Of a stretch of 30,691 bases of DNA, positions 1-6,587 are shown piece after piece; the stretch's first letter is position 1; each line of letters begins with the position of its first letter. This DNA comes from a virus. The translations under genes and the position numbers were made by a program. The notes beneath the pieces were generated by a model. It did not search any database, was not told the DNA's origin, and worked only from the letters and a program-made list of their open reading frames with translations. Location: the IMG/VR virus record IMGVR_UViG_3300025889_000610, positions 1 through 30,691 of that record. One strand, written 5' to 3'.

Positions 1-1
1 C

Positions 2-343
2 GCCCGCAAAACCAGCGGCGTGGGACTCACCGACCACAACATCTTGCGCCGCAGCGGTTTCAACGTCTCCAGCCCCCGCGCCCCCTGGAAAATCCGCGAC
101 AAAATCACCTGCGTCAACACCGCCCTCCTGGATGCCTCTGGTGCACGCCGCACCTACATCCACCCGCGCTGCAAAGAGTTAATCAAATCCCTCAGAACAC
201 TAACTTATGCACCTAACACCGGCCTTCCCAACAAAAACTTAGGCGTAGACCACGCTTTCGACGCCTTCGGCTATCTTTGCCTCCAACAATTCAACCTCGC
301 CAAGATCGGCACCCTCGGCCAAACCTCCTACCGCCTCTACTAA
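2..343 (+). CDS. terL: Terminase large subunit, C-terminal part
   Basis: The reading frame is open from the window edge (first full codon at base 2) to the TAA at 341-343, so the 5' part is outside the window. The final ~114 residues are visible. The segment DHAFDAFGYLC near the end matches the C-terminal nuclease domain of large terminases, where an Asp followed by DA-x-x-Y lies in the last helix of the RNase H-like fold. The protein would cut concatemeric DNA and power packaging through the portal encoded at 2010. The late genes follow directly, as is usual after terL. The ATPase domain and most catalytic acids lie outside the window and cannot be checked. The first in-frame GTG at base 20 is not the real start. 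Confidence 0.82.
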   Translation, partial: ARKTSGVGLTDHNILRRSGFNVSSPRAPWKIRDKITCVNTALLDASGARRTYIHPRCKELIKSLRTLTYAPNTGLPNKNLGVDHAFDAFGYLCLQQFNLAKIGTLGQTSYRLY

Positions 344-376
344 TCCCCCATAAAATATCTATATCGCTGGAGCTAC

Positions 377-526
377 ATGCCTCTAAAGCGCGGCTATTCC
401 GAGAAAACCATCTCCGAAAACATTCGGATGTTGGTGAAGGAGGGTTATTCCCAGAAGCAAGCCGCCGCTATTGCGTATGAAACAGCTCGCAAGGCGAAAA
501 AGTCTGCCTCCAAGAGGAAAAAGTAG
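377..526 (+). CDS. Small basic conserved phage protein (49 aa)
   Basis: ATG at 377, TAG at 524-526. The protein begins [16 protein letters not shown] and ends in a lysine-rich tail (KKSASKRKK). I recognise the type: a short phage protein with a 'P-L-K-x-G-x-S-x-x-x-I-S-x-N-I' start and a 'QKQAxAIA' helix, often found near terminase and head genes. Its function is not established. The strong positive charge and small size suggest binding to DNA or to another virion protein, which is inference. It lies 33 nt after the terminase and 2 nt before the next small gene, so the two are probably co-translated. Confidence 0.75.
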   Translation: MPLKRGYSEKTISENIRMLVKEGYSQKQAAAIAYETARKAKKSASKRKK

Positions 527-528
527 TT

Positions 529-690
529 ATGGCCGCCAAAAAGAAGGGTCTTTACGCAAACATCGCCGCCAAACGCAAGCGCATTGCCGCTGGCTCAGGC
601 GAAAAGATGCGTAAACCCGGCTCCAAGGGCGCCCCAACTGCCAAAGCCTTCAAGGAAGCCGCCAAAACCGCCAAAAAACGGAGGAAATAG
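529..690 (+). CDS. Small basic conserved phage protein (53 aa)
   Basis: ATG at 529, TAG at 688-690. The sequence is almost entirely Lys, Arg, Ala and Gly, with the core GLYANIAAKRKRIAAGSGEK followed by RKPGSKGAPT. This core is shared by many short phage proteins of unknown function, including ones in cyanophages and other aquatic phages. No catalytic motif is visible. It starts 2 nt after the stop of the preceding small gene and ends 2 nt before the next start. The GGAGG at 680-684, inside its last codons, probably serves the gene at 693. It may be a DNA-associated or head-internal protein, which is inference. Confidence 0.78.
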   Translation: MAAKKKGLYANIAAKRKRIAAGSGEKMRKPGSKGAPTAKAFKEAAKTAKKRRK

Positions 691-692
691 TC

Positions 693-1043
693 ATGGCCAA
701 CGTCGGTACAACCCAAATCGACCGCTTTACCAACACGGTCGAGCACACGGGCAACGTAATGGACGCCTTGGACGAGTGGTTTGAGGTCCACGCCCACTCC
801 GCGTCTTACACCTTTGCCGCCAACGTCACCAGCGAAGCCAACTTCACACTGGCACTAGAGGCCAACTTCAACGGCAACGGCGCCTGGTTCACGATTGACA
901 CGGGCAAAACAATTAACACTGCCGGCCAATACGTGTACTTCTACGACGGCCGTCCCGCCACAAGAGTCCGAATGCGCGTCGCCTCAATCTCCTCTGGGAC
1001 GGTATCGCTAACCCCGCACATTGTGGTTGGTTACCACGGCTAA
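693..1043 (+). CDS. Unknown protein, probably virion structural
   Basis: 116 aa starting at ATG 693, with a clear Shine-Dalgarno GGAGG 8 nt upstream. I do not recognise the family. The composition is rich in Thr, Val, Ala, Asn and aromatic residues, with alternating hydrophobic positions (for example YTFAANVTSEANFTLALEAN) and no charged helices, as in a beta-sandwich or beta-barrel protein. No signal peptide or membrane segment is seen. It lies between small basic proteins and the tail tube gene, so a minor head or tail role such as decoration is possible. That is inference from position and composition only. Confidence 0.65.
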   Translation: MANVGTTQIDRFTNTVEHTGNVMDALDEWFEVHAHSASYTFAANVTSEANFTLALEANFNGNGAWFTIDTGKTINTAGQYVYFYDGRPATRVRMRVASISSGTVSLTPHIVVGYHG

Positions 1044-1074
1044 AACTGCGCCGTGGATTCTCACAGTTAAAGAG

Positions 1075-1096
1075 TTAGACTCCGGGATATAGACCC
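1075..1096 (+). promoter_or_regulatory. TAGACT plus hairpin element before tail tube gene
   Basis: TTAGACT (1075-1081) is followed by CC and a small stem-loop GGG-(7 nt)-CCC at 1084-1096, about 30 nt before the ATG at 1112. A near-identical arrangement precedes the tape measure gene at 8130-8150. TAGACT matches 4 of 6 bases of a bacterial -10 box, but I see no convincing -35 box. It may be a late promoter with a 5'-end hairpin, or an mRNA processing or stability element. Confidence 0.35.
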
Positions 1097-1111
1097 TTCC
1101 CCTGTCTAGTC

Positions 1112-1534
1112 ATGGCCATTCTTCGCGGCGAAGAAGGTTCTGTTCAGTTCGATGCTGCTGGCTCTACCAACGCAACCATCGTTGGCACCCGCAGCTGGAC
1201 GCTGAACATTACCAAAGACACCCTTGATGTCACCGACCACGGCGACACCTTCCGCTCCTTTGTTGGCAGCCTGATCTCCGGTTCCGGCACCGTCGAGCTG
1301 GTTTACAACGCCGATGCCACCGGCCAACCCGGCTTCATCGAAGACGTGCTGACCACCGGCGACACCGCAGACGCCACCTTCGAGCTGTTCACCACCGGCA
1401 GCACCTCCGGTTCCGACTCCGTGAGCTTCGCTGGAATCATCACCAGCATGGACATCGCCTCCACCGTGGGCGATCTGGTGGTTGCCACCTGCAACTTCGT
1501 GACCAGCGGCACCATCACCGGCAACCTTGAATAA
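1112..1534 (+). CDS. Major tail tube protein
   Basis: 140 aa. The pattern G-x-x-G-x-V-x-F near the start, then R-x-W-x-L-x-I-x-K-D-T-x-D-V-T-x-x-G-D around residues 27-45, F-x-G-S-L and S-G-x-G-T-V-E-L-x-Y, is the typical layout of siphovirus tail tube proteins (lambda V / TP901-1-like fold). These polymerise as stacked hexameric rings around the tape measure. The sequence is rich in Thr, Gly, Ser and Asp and has no membrane segment. The gene has unusual codon purity (mostly C- or G-ending), as expected for a highly expressed virion protein. It sits between terminase and portal, rather than next to the tail terminator and chaperone as is usual. Confidence 0.82.
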   Translation: MAILRGEEGSVQFDAAGSTNATIVGTRSWTLNITKDTLDVTDHGDTFRSFVGSLISGSGTVELVYNADATGQPGFIEDVLTTGDTADATFELFTTGSTSGSDSVSFAGIITSMDIASTVGDLVVATCNFVTSGTITGNLE

Positions 1535-1557
1535 GGAACTGCCAGGAGGCTGAGATC

Positions 1558-1740
1558 ATGGGAACCCGCATCTGCCCCGGTGGTTGTACCCACATGGAGG
1601 TGGATGCGGAAACTCGCATGACCACAGCCACCTTCACTTTCTTGACCCCCACCGACCCCGGCGACTTTGGTGCGTTAATGACGCGCCTCGCCAGCGGCGT
1701 GGAGGTAATGATCGAAGTGGAGGATGAGGACGATGATTGA
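1558..1740 (+). CDS. Small acidic unknown protein (60 aa)
   Basis: ATG at 1558 is preceded by a perfect AGGAGG (1544-1549) at 8-nt spacing, one of the best ribosome sites in the window. The protein has a CPGGC motif near its N-terminus (residues 6-10), a central Thr/Phe-rich part and a very acidic end (EVEDEDDD). I do not recognise it. It directly follows the tail tube gene and overlaps the following gene by 8 nt. The strong initiation site suggests appreciable expression. It could be a small tail or connector accessory protein, but this rests on position only. Confidence 0.6.
   Translation: MGTRICPGGCTHMEVDAETRMTTATFTFLTPTDPGDFGALMTRLASGVEVMIEVEDEDDD
1719..1723 (+). promoter_or_regulatory. 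Shine-Dalgarno deciding the start at 1733
   Basis: GGAGG lies 9 nt before the ATG at 1733 but directly abuts the alternative ATG at 1724. The 1733 start is therefore preferred for the next gene, and the site lies inside the end of the preceding gene (translational coupling). Confidence 0.6.
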
Positions 1741-2005
1741 GCGTCGCGGCGAAAAATTTGCTGGTTACAACAAACCCAAGCGCACCCCGAACCACCCGAC
1801 CAAATCCCATGCCGTCTTGGCCAAGGAAGGGGACAAAGTGCGGTTAATCCGCTTCGGGCAACAGGGAGTCAGTGGCTCACCGGCACGCAAGGGCGAGAGC
1901 GAGGCAGCAAAGAATCGCCGCGAAGCTTTCAAAGCACGTCACGCGAAGAACATCGCAAAAGGCAAGATGTCAGCCGCTTATTGGGCGGATCGCACCAAGT
2001 GGTGA
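1733..2005 (+). CDS. Conserved basic phage protein
   Basis: 90 aa from the ATG at 1733 (chosen over 1724 because of the ribosome site at 1719-1723). The protein is strongly basic. Its C-terminal half, RREAFKARHAKNIAKGKMSA then AYWADRTKW, is a motif I associate with a widespread family of small phage and metagenome proteins of unknown function. The middle contains VRLIRFGQQGVSGSP, a probable short beta hairpin. It lies 4 nt before the portal gene, and relatives are commonly found near portal or head genes. A structural or DNA-binding role is plausible but not shown. Confidence 0.75.
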   Translation: MIERRGEKFAGYNKPKRTPNHPTKSHAVLAKEGDKVRLIRFGQQGVSGSPARKGESEAAKNRREAFKARHAKNIAKGKMSAAYWADRTKW

Positions 2006-2009
2006 CTAA

Positions 2010-3497
2010 ATGACTTACTCCGTCCCTGGCCGCATCCGAACCCATCTCGTCAGCTCCACCTACATGGGCGGATCTGACAACCCCTTCACGCGCACAGCCG
2101 CCGTGATGGACCAGATGAAAGGCTGGGAAATCATGAAGGCCGTCACGCTTGGGACGGAATACCTGCGCGAGAACAGCGAAGCCTTCCTCCCGCTGGAACC
2201 CCGCGAGGACTACACCGCCTACCTCGCCCGCGTAAACCGCGCTGTCTTCTCGCCTTACACGCAGCGACTGATCCGCGCTGCCGCCGGCCTAATCCTGCGT
2301 AAACCCGTCACGCTGACCGGCGACCCCTACTGGAGCGAAGTTTTCGCCAAGAACGTCGATGGTTGCGGCTCCGACCTAGACGAGTACGCCCGCCGCAGTT
2401 TGATCTGCGCGTTGACCTACGGCCACAGCCACACCCTGGTCGATTTCCCAGCCCCGACTGGCGCCCGCAGCCTCGCCGAAGAGCGTGCCCTCAACCGCCG
2501 CCCCTACTGGATCGAGATTGACCCCGCCAACATCTACGGCTGGCGTCTCGACCGCGAGGTCAACTACGGCAACTTGATCCAAGTCCGCATCGCAGAAAAA
2601 GCTGTCCTCCCCGACGGCGACTTCGGCGAAAAGGTGTACGACCAAGTCCGCGTCATCGAACCCGGCCGTTACCGCATCTTCCGCCAGACGGAAACCAAGA
2701 AAGAGCAGGTCGGCGGCTTCCCCTATCCGAATGCCTTCGATGCAACGACCAGCACTTCTGACTTTGAGCTGGTGGAATCCGGCGATTACAGCCTGGGCGA
2801 AATTCCGCTCGTCACGCTGTACTCCAACAAGACCGACACGCTGGTCAGCAAGCCCCCGCTGCTGGACATCGCTTACCTAAACCTGGCCCACTTCCAGCGC
2901 CAAGCCGACCTCATCCACAGCCTCCACATCGCCTCCCAACCCATGCTCGTCCTTGAGGGCTGGGACGACCAGACCAAGGACATGGCGGTCAGCGTGAACT
3001 ACGCAATGGCCACCCAACCGGGCAACAAGGTCTACTACGTGGAGCCCGCATCTAGCGCATTCGAGGCCCAATCCAACGAAATCCGCGAACTCCAGCAGCA
3101 GATGTCCACTCTGGGCATCAGCACCCTGAGCCAGCAGAAATTCGTCGCGGAATCTGCCGACGCCCGCCGCCTCGACCGCGTAGACACCAACTCCATGCTG
3201 TCCATGGTCTCCATGGACCTGGAGCAGACCCTGCAAGGCGCCTTCAACCTGGCCGCCCGCTACCTCCAGCTGGAGCCACCCGAAGTCAAGATCAGCCGCG
3301 ACTTCGACCTCGACCGTCTAATCGGCCAAGACATCACCGCTTTGAACGCCCTCTTCGAGCAAGGCGTAATGGACCGCGACGAATTCCGTCAAATCCTGGT
3401 CCAGGGCGAAATTCTCCCCACAGCTACCGAATCCACGGCCGAAGAGGAACTGCTGGAAACTCCTGAGCAGGAAGTAGCAGAAGACGAAATGCTCTAG
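2010..3497 (+). CDS. Portal protein (DUF4055-like)
   Basis: 495 aa. The portal ring sits at the unique head vertex and is the channel through which terminase pumps DNA. The N-terminal ~120 residues follow the DUF4055 pattern: W-x-x-M-K-A-V near residue 40, YLRENSEAFLPLEP, a Y-x-x-R-x-x-R-A-x-F-x-x-Y-T repeat, and a G-L-x-L-R-K-P-V turn. The middle carries the wing-like region, and the long helices near residues 330-440 (SSAFEAQSNEIRELQQQM and following) fit the portal stem and clip. Length is normal for portals. The acidic C-terminus (EEELLETPEQEVAEDEML) is common in portals. It lies 4 nt downstream of a small conserved gene and is followed by a hairpin that begins inside its stop codon. Confidence 0.85.
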   Translation: MTYSVPGRIRTHLVSSTYMGGSDNPFTRTAAVMDQMKGWEIMKAVTLGTEYLRENSEAFLPLEPREDYTAYLARVNRAVFSPYTQRLIRAAAGLILRKPVTLTGDPYWSEVFAKNVDGCGSDLDEYARRSLICALTYGHSHTLVDFPAPTGARSLAEERALNRRPYWIEIDPANIYGWRLDREVNYGNLIQVRIAEKAVLPDGDFGEKVYDQVRVIEPGRYRIFRQTETKKEQVGGFPYPNAFDATTSTSDFELVESGDYSLGEIPLVTLYSNKTDTLVSKPPLLDIAYLNLAHFQRQADLIHSLHIASQPMLVLEGWDDQTKDMAVSVNYAMATQPGNKVYYVEPASSAFEAQSNEIRELQQQMSTLGISTLSQQKFVAESADARRLDRVDTNSMLSMVSMDLEQTLQGAFNLAARYLQLEPPEVKISRDFDLDRLIGQDITALNALFEQGVMDRDEFRQILVQGEILPTATESTAEEELLETPEQEVAEDEML

Positions 3498-3519
3498 TGC
3501 AGTAAAGTATTACTGCACT
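3496..3519 (+). repeat. Perfect 10-bp inverted repeat after portal
   Basis: AGTGCAGTAA (3496-3505) and TTACTGCACT (3510-3519) form a perfect 10-bp hairpin with a 4-nt loop, starting in the portal stop codon and ending 13 nt before the next start. There is no T-tract, so it is not a classic intrinsic terminator. It may be an operator, an RNA processing site or an mRNA stabiliser. Confidence 0.6.
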
Positions 3520-3532
3520 GTGTATCTTTGTC

Positions 3533-3709
3533 ATGGCTCTATCGCTTGACGAAGTTCTGCAACCAGACGGCACCTACAAGTGGCAACTTGTGGATTTGAA
3601 CGACGCCTATGTCGGTCGTGCTGATGCTGCGCCTGTAGAACCCCCCAAGGCAAAACGCCGCACCAAGACCGAAGACACCACTCCCCAAATCACTAAGGAC
3701 GAATACTGA
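3533..3709 (+). CDS. Small hypothetical protein (58 aa)
   Basis: ATG 3533, TGA 3707-3709. The N-terminal part (MALSLDEVLQPDGTYKWQLVD) looks folded. The C-terminal half is a charged, proline-containing tail (PPKAKRRTKTEDTTPQITKDEY) that is probably disordered. No family is recognised. It is placed between portal and scaffold with 2-nt spacing to the scaffold gene. In other phages this place often holds a head protease or a small internal head protein, but nothing here resembles a protease. It may be a minor head or assembly protein. Confidence 0.6.
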   Translation: MALSLDEVLQPDGTYKWQLVDLNDAYVGRADAAPVEPPKAKRRTKTEDTTPQITKDEY

Positions 3710-3711
3710 GT

Positions 3712-4434
3712 ATGGAAGAGCAAGTCATCCAGGAATTTCCCGTGGAGACTCCTGCCCAGCCTGTGGCTGGAACCGACACCGCTCCCCAACCTGACCAATC
3801 AGCTCAACTTCGAGCTGAGTATGAAGGTCAGCTTGCTGCGTTGAAGACTCAGGCGGTCGAAGCCGAGGAAAAATTCCAAGGCATCAAGGCCAAGCTCGAC
3901 GAGGTCTACAAAAAGCAGGACGACCAGCGCAAGAAAACGCTGGAAGACCAAGGCCAGTGGAAGGATCTCTGGGAGGAAGCCAACAAAACCGCCCAAGAAA
4001 AAGACCTTCAAATCGCCGAACTAAACCGCCAGCTGGAGGAACTCCGTACTTCCAACGAGCAGGCCACCATCCGCACCAGCGCTCTGTCTGCGATCAGCCA
4101 ATCTGGCGCGATCAACGCGGAGCAAATGCTGCAACTCCTGCAAAACAATCTCCGCAAAAACGACACCGGCAGCGTTGTCATTTTGAACGGCGGCGTGGAG
4201 CAGGATATCAATACTTACCTCTCCAACCTCAAGAACCCCGGTTCTGGATTCGAGCATCATTTCAAGCCAAGCAGTGCAGCTGGAATGGGCGCCAAGCCCA
4301 CTCCAAACGCGACGATTGCGCCTGGAATGACTAATCCTTACAAGGAGGGTAGTATTAACCTAACGAGGCAAATGGCCTTGGAAGCTAGCGACCCCGATCT
4401 TGCAGCTGTGCTCAAGAGAGAGGCGGGTCGTTAA
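3712..4434 (+). CDS. Capsid scaffolding protein
   Basis: 240 aa. An acidic, Pro/Gln-rich N-terminus is followed by a long, highly charged coiled coil (about residues 35-120, rich in Glu, Lys, Gln and Ala, e.g. EAEEKFQGIKAKLDEVYKKQ). A region with Asn/Leu/Gln-rich helices follows, then a Gly/Pro/Asn-rich segment and a basic C-terminus ending LKREAGR. This is the usual build of phage scaffolds, which direct assembly of the major capsid protein into a procapsid and then leave. Its position immediately before the capsid gene supports this. No protease domain is fused or adjacent, so the scaffold may exit intact or be cut by another enzyme. Confidence 0.8.
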   Translation: MEEQVIQEFPVETPAQPVAGTDTAPQPDQSAQLRAEYEGQLAALKTQAVEAEEKFQGIKAKLDEVYKKQDDQRKKTLEDQGQWKDLWEEANKTAQEKDLQIAELNRQLEELRTSNEQATIRTSALSAISQSGAINAEQMLQLLQNNLRKNDTGSVVILNGGVEQDINTYLSNLKNPGSGFEHHFKPSSAAGMGAKPTPNATIAPGMTNPYKEGSINLTRQMALEASDPDLAAVLKREAGR

Positions 4435-4469
4435 GTCCCCGTGGGACACCACTCAAGTCTGTGACTTGA
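4435..4469 (+). promoter_or_regulatory. Two hairpins in the capsid gene leader
   Basis: Directly after the scaffold TAA, GTCCC/GGGAC (4435-4439 / 4443-4447) forms a 5-bp stem. TCAAGTC/GACTTGA (4453-4459 / 4463-4469) then forms a perfect 7-bp stem with a 3-nt loop. Neither has a T-tract. The capsid start follows 30 nt later, with GGAG at 4490-4493 as ribosome site. These may set relative scaffold and capsid mRNA levels by processing or stabilisation. Confidence 0.5.
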
Positions 4470-4499
4470 ACCACGTAAACCTTTCCCCTGGAGTTTGAA

Positions 4500-5582
4500 A
4501 TGGCCGCGCCGTTTCAGAACTATTCCGGCGGTGTCCTTCTGGCGGACATCGTCAAGCGCAATAATCTCAGCACCTACGTGTCTGAGGCGATCAAAGAGCG
4601 CAGCCTCTTCCTGAAGAGCGGCGCCGTTGTTCGCAACGCCCTGCTGGATGCCCGCGAAGGCGGCACCCGCATCCAAGTTCCCGAGTTCAACCCCGTGTCT
4701 CCCACTGAGGAGATCATGAACGGGACCGCCACCTGGGGCACCAGCACCGCTGGCTACCTGACCCCCCAGAAGATCGGCACTGCCACCCAAATCGCCACCA
4801 TCTGCCATCGCGGTTTCGCGTATGCCGTGGATGACGTTGCGATGCTCGCGGCCGGTGAAGACCCCATGCTTCACATCCGCAACCAGCTGGCCGATGCCAT
4901 CAACAAGCTGAACAGCGCCCGCCTGTTCTCCCAGCTTGCTGGTCTGTTCGGTTCCGCCCTGAGCGGCCACTCCCTGGACGTTGCTGTTGGCGCCACCAGC
5001 GGCCAAGCCGAAGCCAACTTCCTGACCGCTGCCACCGTGGCCCGCGCCCGCGCCCTTCTGGGTGAGCGCGGCGACGAGCTGGACACCCTGGTTGTCCACC
5101 CCTCCGTCGGCTTCTACCTGTATCAGGTTGGCCTGCTGACCTTCTCCACCTCCGCACTCGCCGCTTCCGGCGCTGTGACCTGGGGTGGCGGCGGCGTCGG
5201 CGTTGGTGCACGTTCGATCGGCGAATTCGCCGGTATGCGCGTGATCATGGACCCCGCAGTCAACACTGTCCGTCCTGGCACCAGCACCCACGTCAGCGAG
5301 TTCCGTTGCTTCCTCGCCAAGGGCGGCAGCATCCTCGAAGGCGTCCAGCAGGACCTCCGCATCGAGGCCGACCGCAACATCCTGTCCAAGCAGGACGTGC
5401 TCTCGGTTGACTACCACTCTGCCTACCACGTGATGGGCACCAAGTGGACCTCCGCCAACGACAACCCGACCAACGCCACCCTGGCCACCTCGGGCAACTG
5501 GAGCGCCACCTACGACATCGACCTCATCCCCGTCGTCGAAGTCATCGTCAACACCCCTCTGGACACCACCGCTATCCCCTAA
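4500..5582 (+). CDS. Major capsid protein
   Basis: 360 aa, preceded by a GGAG ribosome site at 6-nt spacing. The sequence begins with a helix-rich N-terminus (YSGGVLLADIVKRNNLSTYV) and then a beta-hairpin region with R-I-Q-V-P-E-F. A long helix follows (residues ~120-150), then L-D-T-L-V-V-H-P-S-V-x-x-Y-L near the middle. The last element is typical of the HK97-type fold A-domain in phage coat proteins. Position after the scaffold, strong G/C-ending codon bias and a strong terminator after the gene agree with the most abundant virion protein. There is no long N-terminal delta-type domain, which fits a separate scaffold. Confidence 0.85.
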   Translation: MAAPFQNYSGGVLLADIVKRNNLSTYVSEAIKERSLFLKSGAVVRNALLDAREGGTRIQVPEFNPVSPTEEIMNGTATWGTSTAGYLTPQKIGTATQIATICHRGFAYAVDDVAMLAAGEDPMLHIRNQLADAINKLNSARLFSQLAGLFGSALSGHSLDVAVGATSGQAEANFLTAATVARARALLGERGDELDTLVVHPSVGFYLYQVGLLTFSTSALAASGAVTWGGGGVGVGARSIGEFAGMRVIMDPAVNTVRPGTSTHVSEFRCFLAKGGSILEGVQQDLRIEADRNILSKQDVLSVDYHSAYHVMGTKWTSANDNPTNATLATSGNWSATYDIDLIPVVEVIVNTPLDTTAIP

Positions 5583-5606
5583 CTAGCGGTTTCAGATCCA
5601 ACCTCG

Positions 5607-5630
5607 GCCCCACTTCGGTGGGGCTTTTTT
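5607..5630 (+). terminator. Rho-independent terminator after capsid gene
   Basis: GCCCCAC (5607-5613), TTCG loop (5614-5617), GTGGGGC (5618-5624), then TTTTTT (5625-5630). A perfect 7-bp GC-rich stem closed by the very stable C(UUCG)G tetraloop and followed by a U-tract is a textbook intrinsic terminator. It lies 25 nt after the capsid stop and would keep connector and tail expression below capsid expression. Confidence 0.93.
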
Positions 5631-5667
5631 ATTAGCGCTACACTGCAAGAAAGTACGTGTAGTAGTT

Positions 5668-6198
5668 GTGGCCGCCACGATCAACGCCACATTGAGTAGC
5701 GCCTCCGCTAACAGCTATGTGACGCTGGCCGAGGCAAATACCTATTTCGAGACCGTACCCAGCTCCGCCACCTGGGACGACAAAACCGACGACCAAAAGA
5801 ACCGCTCGCTAATTTCCGCGACCCGCTGGATCGACAGCCTGAACTTTTACGGCGACCGCTGCGACAACGACCAAGCGCTGAAGTGGCCCCGCAACAATTA
5901 CCACGTCGATAACGTCGAGCTGGTCTGCAGCGCCATCCCCGCCGACATCAAATACGCCACCTACGAGCTGGCACGCGCATTAGCCAACGACACCGGCGCC
6001 ATCACCGACGCCACAGGCGAAACCGGCCTCTACGAAGCCGTCAAACTGGGTGACATCGAAGTCAAATACAACAAATCCAGCCAAGCTGTTGGCACCATCA
6101 ACAACGTCTTCGATGTTTATCCTTGGCTGCAGTCTTATCTCGGTGCTTATTGCCTTGGAGGTAGCGGCAGCTATCAAGTACGTGTTGTGAGGGGTTAA
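5668..6198 (+). CDS. Head-tail connector / DnaT-like protein
   Basis: 176 aa from GTG 5668. The start A-T-I-N-A-T-L-S-S-A-S-A-N-S-Y-V-T-L-A-E-A-N-x-Y-F followed by A-T-x-W-I-D and a L-x-W-P-R-x-x-x-x-V stretch is the hallmark of the phage family often named 'putative DnaT-like ssDNA binding protein'. By position this family acts as the head-tail adaptor that docks below the portal. It is the first gene after the capsid terminator, and genes for closure, tail completion and tail terminator proteins follow. The replication-type name found in databases is probably misleading here. The final ~20 residues (LGGSGSYQVRVVRG) are typical of adaptors. Confidence 0.77.
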   Translation: MAATINATLSSASANSYVTLAEANTYFETVPSSATWDDKTDDQKNRSLISATRWIDSLNFYGDRCDNDQALKWPRNNYHVDNVELVCSAIPADIKYATYELARALANDTGAITDATGETGLYEAVKLGDIEVKYNKSSQAVGTINNVFDVYPWLQSYLGAYCLGGSGSYQVRVVRG

Positions 6199-6200
6199 TC

Positions 6201-6587
6201 ATGGCCGGAGCACTCGACAGCCTCTTCAAAAGCGTCGCCAAATCGGTGGTATCAGACCTTGGTACTGCTCTCGACACCAGCATCACTTACACCCGCAAAG
6301 CGTCCCCTAGCTACAACTACGCAACTGGCGCACTAACCACAACCGACACCAGCTACTCCAGCATCAAAGTCCCCGTCGAATTTGTCGTTTCTCAGGAAGA
6401 AGAAGGACGCGAAGAACGCCAAGCCAAGATTTACATCACCCCAGACAAAATTGGAGGTAACCAGCCCACCTTCGAGGACCAAGTCACTCTTAGCTATGCC
6501 GGTGCCTCTCGAACCGCGCAGATAACCGACATCCGCACTTATCGCGGCGGTCAAGAGTATCTCTACATCCTGCTGGTGCGCTTCTGA
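6201..6587 (+). CDS. Head closure (stopper)-like protein
   Basis: 128 aa; ATG 6201 follows the previous stop by 2 nt and has a GAGGGG sequence (6189-6194) upstream. The helical N-terminus and the later beta-rich part (ITYTRKASPSYNYATGALTT, then VPVEFVVSQEEEGREERQ and QVTLSYAGASRTAQITDIR) resemble small phage head-closure proteins that plug the adaptor after packaging. Place in the order adaptor, stopper, tail completion and tail terminator supports the assignment. Sequence similarity alone would not prove it. Confidence 0.6.
   Translation: MAGALDSLFKSVAKSVVSDLGTALDTSITYTRKASPSYNYATGALTTTDTSYSSIKVPVEFVVSQEEEGREERQAKIYITPDKIGGNQPTFEDQVTLSYAGASRTAQITDIRTYRGGQEYLYILLVRF

Noticed and set aside
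4451-4480. Possible tRNA T-arm (GGTTCAAGTC on the minus strand)
   Set aside because: No acceptor stem, anticodon arm or D-arm can be built around it. It is simply one side of the 7-bp leader hairpin.
4431-5429. Long open frame (332 aa) on the minus strand opposite the capsid gene
   Set aside because: It mirrors the C/G-ending codon bias of the capsid gene, is Gly/Ala/Asp/Val-rich and resembles no protein family. It also overlaps a clear capsid gene completely.
5668-6198. Replication role for the 'DnaT-like' protein
   Set aside because: It sits in the head-tail connector block, far from the replication genes. The structural adaptor role fits better.
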